Assembly (NCBI GenBank): GCA_026225155.1
Contig: JAMFSG010000189.1
Location: 1-21,596, forward strand
Reading direction: 5' to 3'
Source: Verrucomicrobiota bacterium
GTDB taxonomy: Bacteria > Verrucomicrobiota > Verrucomicrobiia > Limisphaerales > UBA11358
Length of the DNA: 21,596 bases
Below, piece after piece: positions 8,656 to 15,181 of the stretch; positions within the stretch are counted from its first letter, which is position 1; the number at the start of each line of letters is the position of its first letter. The translations under genes were made by a program, and so were the position numbers. Under the pieces are notes generated by a model, which worked only from the letters and a program-made list of their open reading frames with translations, ran no database searches and was not told the origin of the DNA.

Positions 8656-9423
8656 TCAATAAGAAAATTTATATTGCGCCCGGTTGGCGTCGCTGATGCA
8701 CCAGAGGTTAAGCGGACTGAATGCCTGCGGGGATTTGATAAAAGCCGCGCTGCCATCGGTCATCGCATAATTGGAGCCGCCGGTCCGTGTGTCGTCGCCG
8801 CGGCTGTCGTGGCGGGATTGTTCGGCGATGCCGGCCAGGTCGTTGCCGTCAGCGCCTTCAAAAATATCCATGTAGAAATCACCGGCGCCGGATTTTTTTT
8901 CGCCCAACACCACCGTGGTGCTGGGATAAAGAATGGAAGATTCCTTCATGGTATCACCATCATTCAAACCTGACGGGTCACCCGCCGCGTTTTGGAAAAA
9001 ATCATTCCAACCATTGATCAGATAGCTGCGGGGCGCCGCGTCTGCGACGTTATTTGAAGAAGTGCCGCCGTCGGAGGCGGGCGTGTTGGTCATTTCACTC
9101 GGGCAAAGCAGCATTTTTATGTTCCGTCCATAACTGTCATAAAGCTGGTTTGGCCAGCGGTTGGTGTTGGAGCGCGGCGGATATTTGCCCTGGCTGTCAT
9201 CCACATACATATGCACGGCGAGGCTCAATTGCCGGACATTATTCAGGCACGCAATGCGCTTGCCCGCTTCCTTCGCACGGCTCAATGCCGGCAATAACAT
9301 CGCCGCGAGAATGGCAATGATGGCAATGACGACGAGCAATTCGATCAACGTAAAAGCGCCCTGCTTGCGCAAACTTTTTTCAAGTTCGCGTTTGCCGGAG
9401 ACCGGTCGTTTGTTTATTTTCAT
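8656..9423 (-). CDS. Prepilin-type N-terminal cleavage/methylation protein (type II secretion G-like)
   Basis: The protein has 255 aa from the ATG at 9423. A longer frame starts upstream, but this ATG has an AAGGA-like site about 10 nt before it and gives a normal short leader. Residues 1-22 are the basic leader. The type IV pilin helix follows: [20 protein letters not shown], with F24 as likely first mature residue and E28 as the conserved +5 glutamate. Ala rather than Gly stands just before the cleavage point. A globular domain follows ([27 protein letters not shown]). The [12 protein letters not shown] segment near the C-terminus is the degenerate counterpart of the HX9DG motif of this Verrucomicrobiota/Planctomycetota family. 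These proteins are processed by prepilin peptidase; most genomes of the group carry dozens, and individual roles are unknown. The gene diverges from the membrane protein at 9503 across 79 bp and ends 109 bp before tRNA-Pro. Confidence 0.88.
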   Translation of the reverse strand: MKINKRPVSGKRELEKSLRKQGAFTLIELLVVIAIIAILAAMLLPALSRAKEAGKRIACLNNVRQLSLAVHMYVDDSQGKYPPRSNTNRWPNQLYDSYGRNIKMLLCPSEMTNTPASDGGTSSNNVADAAPRSYLINGWNDFFQNAAGDPSGLNDGDTMKESSILYPSTTVVLGEKKSGAGDFYMDIFEGADGNDLAGIAEQSRHDSRGDDTRTGGSNYAMTDGSAAFIKSPQAFSPLNLWCISDANRAQYKFSY

Positions 9424-9502
9424 AACCAATTGTTCCTTCGCTGCGTCTGACTGACCAACTTGTTCGACGCCGCCCGTGGCTGGCGCGTTACAAGAATTAT
9501 CT

Positions 9503-9973
9503 ATGACCAAGAAAAACTGGTTGTCCCTTATCGTCGTGCTCGCGCTGGCGGCGGTCTATGCATTTTACTTTACGGACTGGTTCAAACCCAAGACCGTGCA
9601 GGTTTTTCACACCGTCCGCGAAATACATTTCCGGCGCAAAGCGGCGGATGATATGCCCGCCTTGATTTTCGGCCTCAACAAGACATTGAAGCTTACTGAA
9701 ATCAAAGTCGTTCCGCTTGCGGAATTTGAAAAAAATCCCGAGGTGCTGCCGCTATGGCATCTCGTCTCCAGCTCCAATTCCGTGCCCGTGCGGGATTTTC
9801 CTTACGGACGAAACATTCGCGGCATGAAACCCGCCGTGCCGGGATCGGAAGCCGGTTTGCTGGAAACAAACCTTGTTTATCGCCTGTTAGTGACGGCGGG
9901 AAAAATCAAGGGCCAGCATGATTTCCAACTCGGCGACGCGCCCGCGCAAAACACCGCAGCGGCGAATCCGTAA
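9503..9973 (+). CDS. Small membrane-anchored protein of unknown function
   Basis: The protein has 156 aa from the ATG at 9503. An upstream GTG at 9476 would add nine residues ahead of the basic MTKKNW start and is less likely. Residues 6-22 form one hydrophobic helix ([18 protein letters not shown]), with lysines before it, so the rest is probably outside the membrane. The soluble part has a beta-rich look: [12 protein letters not shown] near 32, [19 protein letters not shown] near 54-72, a proline-rich middle ([11 protein letters not shown]) and a small-residue C-terminal tail. I do not recognise the family. The single helix and a fold lacking cysteines or catalytic motifs suggest a structural or assembly role. 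It is transcribed away from the pilin-like gene, and its stop is 5 bp before a large inverted repeat. Confidence 0.7.
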   Translation: MTKKNWLSLIVVLALAAVYAFYFTDWFKPKTVQVFHTVREIHFRRKAADDMPALIFGLNKTLKLTEIKVVPLAEFEKNPEVLPLWHLVSSSNSVPVRDFPYGRNIRGMKPAVPGSEAGLLETNLVYRLLVTAGKIKGQHDFQLGDAPAQNTAAANP

Positions 9974-9978
9974 AATAA

Positions 9979-10146
9979 TTTTGGCGGGGCGAGATTCCAT
10001 CGAGCCGAAAATTTTTAACGCAAAGACGCCAAGGAGCAAAGGGCAGGATAAAAGGCAAAAGAGATTCTTTGCGGCTTCGGGTCTTTGCGCCTTTGCGTTA
10101 AATTCTCTCCGCAGTTTCGGCTCGACGGAATCTCGCCCCACCAAAA
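9979..10146. repeat. 168-bp nested inverted repeat filling a convergent intergenic gap
   Basis: The outer arms are 9979-10010 and 10115-10146: 32 bp each with 30 matching positions, of the type TGGTGGGGCGAGATTCCGTC followed by GAGCCGAAA. The inner arms TTTAACGCAAAG (10014-10025) and CTTTGCGTTAAA (10091-10102) match perfectly over 12 bp and extend imperfectly. Both outer mismatches become G-U pairs in RNA made from the minus strand, so that transcript keeps a full 32-bp stem. The element lies exactly between the ends of the unknown gene (9973) and oppF (10153). It probably ends both transcripts or is a mobile palindromic repeat. A related outer repeat lies inside priA at 17966-18039. Confidence 0.8.
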
Positions 10147-10152
10147 ACAAAC

Positions 10153-11148
10153 TCAAACCATCGCCGCAATTTTCTTCCCCGCAAAATGGCAGGCTGCGAA
10201 ATGGCCGTTGCCAACATCGCGGAACGCGGGAATTTCCGTTTTACATTTTTCTTCCGCGATCGGACAGCGCGGATGAAACGGACAACCGCTGGGCGGATGG
10301 ATCGGCGACGGCACATCGCCCGGCAAAACAATCCGCTGGCGTTTGGAATCCGGATCCACTTCCGGCACGGCGGAAATCAGCGCCTGCGTGTAAGGATGCT
10401 GCGGATCGCGGATGATCGTTTTTGCGTCCGCCGTTTCCACGATTTTTCCGAGATACATCACCATCACGCGACGGCTGATGTGCTCGACGACCGCCAAATC
10501 ATGCGCGATAAAAAGATATGCGATGCCGTGTTCCTGCTGCAAATCGCCGAGCAAATTGATTATTTGCGCCTGCACCGAAACATCCAGCGCGCTCACCGGT
10601 TCGTCGCAAATAATCAGCTTCGGTTCCACCGCCAATGCGCGCGCAATGCCGATGCGCTGGCGTTGGCCGCCGGAAAATTCATGCGGATAACGCTGCGCAT
10701 AAACCGGATCGAGGCCGACATCTTTGAGCAGTTCAAAAATCCGTTTTTGCCGCGCCGGTTTGCTGTCCGTCAAACCGTGGATGTCCAGCGCCTCGCCGAT
10801 GATTTGCTCGATCGTCATGCGCGGATTGAGCGAGCCGAACGGGTCCTGAAAAATCATCTGGAATTTCCGCCGGCGCGAGCGCAAGGCCGAACCGTTCATG
10901 CGCGTGATGTCTTCGCCATCCAGAAAAATTTCGCCGTGCGTCGGCTCGGTCAGCCGCATGATGGCGCGACCCAAAGTGGATTTCCCGCAACCGCTCTCGC
11001 CGACGAGCCCGAGCGTTTCACCCGGCGCGATGTGGAAGCTGACGCCATCCACCGCCTTCACCGTTTCACGCACGCGGCTGAACAGCCCTTGCTTGACGGG
11101 AAAATGGACTTTTAGATTTTTGACTTCGAGGATGCTCATGCGACTCAT
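10153..11148 (-). CDS. oppF: Oligopeptide/dipeptide ABC transporter ATP-binding protein, OppF/DppF type
   Basis: The protein has 331 aa, normal for OppF. Motifs are Walker [10 protein letters not shown] (50-58), Q-loop near [13 protein letters not shown] (98-110), signature FSGGQRQR (158-165), Walker [13 protein letters not shown] (179-189 region) and H-loop H216. The C-terminal oligopeptide-specific extension carries four cysteines (C289, C295, C302, C320) in [15 protein letters not shown] and AACH, the arrangement that in some family members holds an iron-sulfur cluster. The ATG at 11148 follows AAGG/AGG by about 5 bases; a second ATG three codons later is possible. The protein would energise uptake of peptides or related compounds as one half of an OppD/OppF pair. 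No oppD, permease or binding-protein gene is adjacent: upstream lie a tRNA remnant and a divergent operon, so its partners must be encoded elsewhere. Confidence 0.92.
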   Translation of the reverse strand: MSRMSILEVKNLKVHFPVKQGLFSRVRETVKAVDGVSFHIAPGETLGLVGESGCGKSTLGRAIMRLTEPTHGEIFLDGEDITRMNGSALRSRRRKFQMIFQDPFGSLNPRMTIEQIIGEALDIHGLTDSKPARQKRIFELLKDVGLDPVYAQRYPHEFSGGQRQRIGIARALAVEPKLIICDEPVSALDVSVQAQIINLLGDLQQEHGIAYLFIAHDLAVVEHISRRVMVMYLGKIVETADAKTIIRDPQHPYTQALISAVPEVDPDSKRQRIVLPGDVPSPIHPPSGCPFHPRCPIAEEKCKTEIPAFRDVGNGHFAACHFAGKKIAAMV

Positions 11149-11235
11149 TCAACCTTTTTCAAATCATTGCAGAATCCCGTCGCGTGCCAATTCTAAAATG
11201 CGCGGGTGAAAAATTTCGGCCGGGAAGTTTGCCAG

Positions 11236-11297
11236 AAAAAAGTGGGACAAATAATAGATTTGAACCATTGAAAGCGTTGGCCGACAGATTACAGCCT
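11236..11297 (-). pseudogene. Decayed 3' half of a tRNA-Tyr gene
   Basis: By hand alignment, 11236-11297 matches 14879-14941 (the intact tRNA-Tyr and its T-run) with about 9 substitutions and 2 single-base gaps. It covers the anticodon loop, variable arm (CGGCCAACGCTTTC), T-arm (AATGG-TTCAAAT-CTATT) and the CTTTTT after the 3' end. Homology stops at the 5' side of the anticodon stem. It has no D-arm or 5' acceptor strand and cannot form a tRNA. Strand is the same as the intact copy. Confidence 0.75.
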
Positions 11298-11404
11298 AGT
11301 TTTTAATACGCTTCATTTGGCTTTTCTTTACGTCTTTGCCTTCGCGAGGTGCAACTTTGAAGCTCCATTGTTTTTAAATTGCAGTTCCCGATTAACTTTC
11401 AAAA

Positions 11405-11435
11405 TTGCAATTTGCAATTCTATTGCAAATTGCAA
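11405..11435. repeat. Perfect 14-bp palindrome in the KaiC upstream region
   Basis: TTGCAATTTGCAAT (11405-11418), a TCT centre, then the exact reverse complement (11422-11435). The arms themselves repeat TTGCAAT. It lies about 175 bp upstream of the KaiC-like gene in an AT-rich stretch of the 463-bp gap that also holds the tRNA remnant. On the minus strand it is followed by TTTT. It may be a regulator site or a transcription barrier. No other copy was noticed in the window. Confidence 0.6.
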
Positions 11436-11531
11436 AAAGAAAAGTTGGCAAAAAATTTGGATTTTCAATGAAGGCAAAAACCAATATCGGGGATGGTTCG
11501 GTATATGTTGCATTTAATCGGGACTTTTGAA

Positions 11532-11614
11532 GGATTTTTATGCAAAAAACAAATAATGGGTTTTTAATTTAATTATGGAAAATAATTTGCTTATCAAGTA
11601 ACTGGATTTTTATG
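11532..11614 (+). repeat. Direct repeat GGATTTTTATG at the KaiC start, with a possible 10-codon leader
   Basis: GGATTTTTATG occurs at 11532-11542 and again at 11604-11614, where its ATG is the KaiC start. The first copy opens a 10-codon frame (MQKTNNGFLI, stop at 11570-11572). Neither ATG has a purine-rich ribosome site. The repeat may reflect a shared leaderless-like or non-SD initiation signal, or may be chance in AT-rich sequence. Confidence 0.3.
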
Positions 11615-13096
11615 AATGCTAAATCTATTGTTCAGACGAGTTTACGTTGCCCGATGGGGGTGGAAGGTTTGGATGATATTCTCGGGGGCGGGCTGCCACG
11701 CGATCGCATTTATTTGGTGCAAGGCGATCCCGGCGTTGGCAAGACGACCATCGCGCTGCAATTTTTATTGGAAGGTGCCAAACGTGGAGAAACCAGCCTT
11801 TATATTACCTTGTCTGAAACCAAGGAAGAATTGGAAGTGGTGGCCAAGTCGCATGGTTGGGACTTGAATGAGATTCATCTTTATGAGCTGTCTTCCGTGA
11901 CGGAAAAACTTCAAGGAGAAACGGACAACACATTTTTCCATCCGTCGGAAGTCGAATTGAACCGCACCACCCAGGCGTTGTTGGATGAGGTGAACCGGAT
12001 CAAACCAATGCGGGTGGTATTCGATTCCTTGTCCGAAATGCGGATGTTGGCGGAAACGCCACTGCGTTATCGGCGACAAATTCTTCAATTGAAACAATAT
12101 TTCGCCGGACGCAAGTGCACGGTTTTATTATTGGACGATCGTTCCGCCGGTGCGCGTGATTTGCAGATTGAAAGCATCGCGCATGGCGTCCTGTGCTTGC
12201 AACGATCTTCGCCGGATTATGGCATCTCACGCCGCCAACTAACCGTCCAAAAAATTCGCGGTGTAAAATTCCGGGAAGGAAATCATGATTTGATCATTAA
12301 AACGGGAGGCATGGTGATTTTTCCGCGATTGGTGGCGGCGGAACATCATACGAAATTCAAACGGGAACATTTCGCGAGCGGCAACAAGGAGTTAGACACA
12401 CTGCTTGGCGGAGGATTGGATCGGGGCACGAGCAATATGTTCATGGGACCACCCGGAACGGGCAAATCTACGATCGCCATAAAATTTGCCTTGGCCGCCG
12501 CAAAACGCGGGGAGAAGTCACTCTTTTTTATTTTTGATGAAACGATCGGCACCATGACCAACCGCGCCAGTCAACTAGGTATGCATATTGGCTCTTATAT
12601 TAAAAAAGGTTTGATTGTGGTCGAACAGATAGATCCGGCGGAAATTTCTCCGGGAGAACTGGCGCATAGGATTCGCGGTGCCGTCGGCAAGGATAACACG
12701 CGGATGGTCATAATTGACAGCATCAATGGCTATCTCAATGCCATGCCGGCGGAACGTTATCTGAACTTACAACTGCATGAGCTGTTGGCTTTTTTGAACC
12801 AGCAAGGAATCATCACGATCATGGTTTTAGCGCAACAAGGCTTGGTTGGAAACATGCAGGCGACCGTGGATTTAACTTATCTCGCGGATACGGTAATCAT
12901 GCTGCGTTACTACGAAGCGCGCGGGGAAGTAAAACAGGCGATTTCAGTGATCAAAAAGCGCAGCGGCAATCATGAACGCACGATTCGCGAAATCAGCGTC
13001 ACTAAAAAGGGTTTTGTTTTGGGACCTCCCTTGACCGAACTGCAAGGGGTGTTGACTGGCACACCCATATTCATCGAAACGAAGACCACCCGATGA
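11612..13096 (+). CDS. KaiC-like double-domain RecA-fold ATPase
   Basis: The protein has 494 aa with two KaiC domains. The first (about 12-240) has MGVEGLDDILGGGLPRDRIY, Walker A GDPGVGKT (38-45) and Walker B VVFDS (135-139). The second (about 248-490) has SGNKELDTLLGGGLDRG, Walker A GPPGTGKST (279-287), FDET (308-311) and Walker B MVIIDS (365-370). The C-terminus (RTIREISVTKKGFVLGP) matches KaiC. At the position of the cyanobacterial KaiC phosphorylation pair Ser431-Thr432, hand alignment gives Thr-Tyr (VDLTYLADTV), so autophosphorylation may differ or be absent. No KaiA or KaiB gene is nearby. Homologues outside cyanobacteria are often paired with histidine kinases and thought to relay signals or time; that role is unproven here. 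The stop overlaps the start of the kinase by 4 bp (ATGA), so the two are translationally coupled. Confidence 0.92.
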   Translation: MNAKSIVQTSLRCPMGVEGLDDILGGGLPRDRIYLVQGDPGVGKTTIALQFLLEGAKRGETSLYITLSETKEELEVVAKSHGWDLNEIHLYELSSVTEKLQGETDNTFFHPSEVELNRTTQALLDEVNRIKPMRVVFDSLSEMRMLAETPLRYRRQILQLKQYFAGRKCTVLLLDDRSAGARDLQIESIAHGVLCLQRSSPDYGISRRQLTVQKIRGVKFREGNHDLIIKTGGMVIFPRLVAAEHHTKFKREHFASGNKELDTLLGGGLDRGTSNMFMGPPGTGKSTIAIKFALAAAKRGEKSLFFIFDETIGTMTNRASQLGMHIGSYIKKGLIVVEQIDPAEISPGELAHRIRGAVGKDNTRMVIIDSINGYLNAMPAERYLNLQLHELLAFLNQQGIITIMVLAQQGLVGNMQATVDLTYLADTVIMLRYYEARGEVKQAISVIKKRSGNHERTIREISVTKKGFVLGPPLTELQGVLTGTPIFIETKTTR

Positions 13097-14721
13097 AGAT
13101 TAACTCCGAAAACAGACCCACACAGAAAAAATCTGCTCTCGCATTAAGTTCGGAGAGAAGAATTTTGATTGTCGCGCCGACGGCCAATGACGCTCAATTG
13201 ACTGCTGAGTTTATTGAAAAAGCAAATTTGTCATCCCATGTCTGTTTCAGTGTGGACCAGCTTGCCCAAGAAATTCGCAAAGGTTGCGGAGTCCTCGTTT
13301 TGGCTGAAGAAATACTCCGGCAAAGTTCGATCTCAATCTTGATTCAAATTCTCGCCGAACAACCTCCTTGGTCAGATATTCCGATTGTCCTTATCACCAG
13401 CGGCGGTGAAGTAAGCCAAACCCATTTACGAAGGCTGGCCATATTTGGGCCGGGTGGAAACGTTGTTTTGCTGGAAAGACCTTTCCGGCCCAGCACGCTT
13501 TTGAGCGCACTGGAAGTTTCCCTGCGATCGCGCCTGCGTCAATATGAAGCGCGTGAATCAATTGTCGAATTGAAACGTGCGCACGACGAAATACAAGCCG
13601 CCTCCCGCGCCAAAGACGATTTTCTGGCCGCGTTATCACACGAACTGCGAACACCATTAAATCCTGTATTGCTGATCGCCAGTGAAAACGCGCTCAACGC
13701 ACAATTGCCTGAAAAAGTGCGCACTGATTTTGAAATGGTCCGCAAAAACATCGAGTTGGAAGCGCGGCTGATTGATGATCTGCTTGATCTGACCCGGATT
13801 TCCCGGGGCAAGTTATCCATCAATAAACAAGCTTGTGACGTTCAACAAATTTTGAATGATGCCTGCACCACGGTTGAAGCGGAAATCAAAGAAAAAAAAC
13901 TCGTCCTCAATCTGTTTTTTCAGGCTGAAGAAAATATTGTTTTGGGCGATGCCGTTCGTCTCCAGCAAATCTTTTGGAACGTCATCAAGAATGCCGTAAA
14001 ATTCACCGCCAATGGCGGCGCGGTCACGATTGCCACCCGCAATCTTTTAAAGGAGAAAAAAATTGCGATCAAGGTAAGCGACACCGGGATTGGCATGACC
14101 TCGACCGAAATCAGCCGCATCTTCACGGCGTTCAAACAAGGCGAACACGCGAAAAACACCGTGCATCGTTATGGTGGTTTGGGATTGGGACTGGCCATTT
14201 CCCGGATGCTCGTAAAGCTGCACTCGGGTTTGATCTATGCCACCAGCGCCGGCCGCGACCAAGGCTCCACCTTTACCATTGAGCTTCCTCTCGCCGAAAA
14301 AGCAATAAAGCCGGATCAAAAAACGGATTCGAAACGGGTCAATGAAATCAGCAAAGACCGCAATGGAGGAATGCGAATTCTGCTCGTTGAAGACCATGAA
14401 CCAACCCGTTTGGCCTTAACCAATTTATTAAAGCGGCGGCACTATGAAGTTCAGACCGCCGCGTCCGTTGGCGAAGCCCAGGAATTGGCCGCGCGTGAAA
14501 AATTTGATCTGGTGGTTTCTGACATCGGCTTGCCCGACGGCACCGGTTATGAATTGATGTCAAAACTGCGGCAAGATTTCGGCTTAAAAGGAATTGCCTT
14601 GACCGGATATGGGATGGAACAAGATATAACGCGCGGCCAAAATGCGGGATTTATCGCGCATCTCATCAAGCCGATCCGCATTGAAGCTTTGGAAAAAATT
14701 TTATCCGAACATAGCAAATAG
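13093..14721 (+). CDS. Soluble hybrid histidine kinase with N-terminal pseudo-receiver and C-terminal receiver
   Basis: The protein has 542 aa with no membrane segment. Residues 22-145 have a receiver-like fold (RILIVAPTANDAQ, IPIVLITSGGE, VVLLERPFRPSTL) but lack the acidic pair and the phospho-aspartate, so it is a pseudo-receiver. A coiled stretch (about 146-172) leads to HisKA with H183 in LSHELRTPLNP. HATPase motifs are N300 in WNVIKNAVKF, DTGIGM (330-335) and GLGLGLAIS (362-370). After a linker, a true receiver (427-540) has E433/D434, acceptor D477 in VVSDIGLPDG and K526 in LIKPI. It would take a cytoplasmic cue, phosphorylate itself and pass phosphate to its own receiver; no DNA-binding output is seen, so another partner is needed. 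Overlap with the KaiC-like gene suggests that the ATPase supplies or receives the signal. Confidence 0.9.
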   Translation: MKINSENRPTQKKSALALSSERRILIVAPTANDAQLTAEFIEKANLSSHVCFSVDQLAQEIRKGCGVLVLAEEILRQSSISILIQILAEQPPWSDIPIVLITSGGEVSQTHLRRLAIFGPGGNVVLLERPFRPSTLLSALEVSLRSRLRQYEARESIVELKRAHDEIQAASRAKDDFLAALSHELRTPLNPVLLIASENALNAQLPEKVRTDFEMVRKNIELEARLIDDLLDLTRISRGKLSINKQACDVQQILNDACTTVEAEIKEKKLVLNLFFQAEENIVLGDAVRLQQIFWNVIKNAVKFTANGGAVTIATRNLLKEKKIAIKVSDTGIGMTSTEISRIFTAFKQGEHAKNTVHRYGGLGLGLAISRMLVKLHSGLIYATSAGRDQGSTFTIELPLAEKAIKPDQKTDSKRVNEISKDRNGGMRILLVEDHEPTRLALTNLLKRRHYEVQTAASVGEAQELAAREKFDLVVSDIGLPDGTGYELMSKLRQDFGLKGIALTGYGMEQDITRGQNAGFIAHLIKPIRIEALEKILSEHSK

Positions 14722-14884
14722 CGAGATTAGAAAACTTGCTGCCATTCGCCTCCGCTGGCACTTGCGTCGCCTCCGCTCAACAATTTTCTAAAAGCCAACC
14801 TCGATCTCCAGCGAATTGGAGGATTAATTTGGTTTTCGCCGCAATTATTTGGATTAAATCGCTTTCGTCCGAAAAAATAAAAAG

Positions 14885-14970
14885 TGGTGGTAGGTAATGG
14901 ATTCGAACCATTGAAGGCGTTAGCCGACAGATTTACAGTCTGCACCCTTTAGCCACTTGGATAACCTACC
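14885..14970 (-). tRNA. tRNA-Tyr(GTA)
   Basis: This is a class II tRNA of 86 nt including an encoded ACCA end. Acceptor GGTAGGT pairs with ACCTACC, and the D-arm contains GTGGCTAAAGGG. Anticodon stem GCAGA/TCTGT encloses CTGTAAA (anticodon GTA), followed by the long variable arm CGGCTAACGCCTTC and the T-arm AATGG-TTCGAAT-CCATT. A T-run (CTTTTTATTTTTT) follows the 3' end and is a plausible terminator. A partial copy lies at 11236-11297. Confidence 0.96.
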
Positions 14971-15009
14971 ACTAGAGGGACGCAGATTAAGCCATGCCAC
15001 TGGATGCGT

Positions 15010-15172
15010 TTCAAGTTCAAAGTTTCAAGTTTCAAAATGTCGCGCGAAGGCTGCGAAGAAAAACGAAGGCAAAGCTGCTAACGCAAGATTTTTCCTTCGC
15101 CGACTTCGCGTCCTTCGCGCGAAAAGTTTTTCCAAAGATTTTTTTCTCTGCGTCTCCGCGTCTCTGCGGTAA
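15010..15172. repeat. Cluster of short repeat-family sequences upstream of ffh
   Basis: Three repeat types lie end to end: TTCAAGTTCAAAGTTTCAAG (starting 15010), a GCGAAGG/CTTCGCG block with an 11-bp perfect inverted repeat (TCGCGCGAAGG at 15040-15050, CCTTCGCGCGA at 15112-15122), and CTCTGCGTCTCCGCGTCTCT (15148-15167) followed by GCGGT. Similar 'CGCAGAGACGCAGAG' and 'CGCGAAGGACGCGAAG' strings are dispersed in many environmental bacterial genomes (recalled, not searched). They occupy the ffh leader right up to the start codon region. Confidence 0.6.
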
Positions 15173-15181
15173 GCTAAAGAA

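Larger units (their letters stand above)
11236..14970. mobile_element. Putative fossil tRNA-Tyr-targeted genomic island carrying the KaiC/kinase operon
   Basis: The intact tRNA-Tyr (14885-14970, minus) has its 3' end facing left. About 3.6 kb further left lies a same-strand partial tRNA-Tyr copy running from the anticodon loop through the 3' end. That is the arrangement made when an element integrates into a tRNA gene and displaces the original 3' half. The interval contains only the two-gene KaiC/kinase operon and AT-rich flanks, with no integrase. It could also be an old tandem tRNA duplication split by insertion or rearrangement. Confidence 0.35.

Noticed and set aside
10186..11115. 309-codon plus-strand frame
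   Set aside because: It is antisense to oppF, with an R/H/F-rich composition typical of a shadow frame.
11441..11465. Possible sigma-54 promoter (GTTGGCA...TTTGG) before the KaiC-like gene
   Set aside because: The GG and second element are 10 bp apart but the -12 GC is missing, and there is no enhancer-binding regulator in the window.
14727..14945. 72-codon minus-strand frame
   Set aside because: It overlaps most of tRNA-Tyr and its T-run.
15010..15172. Possible CRISPR array from repeated CTTCGCG and CTGCGTCTC units
   Set aside because: Units are short, irregular and adjacent, with no spacers of constant length and no cas genes.
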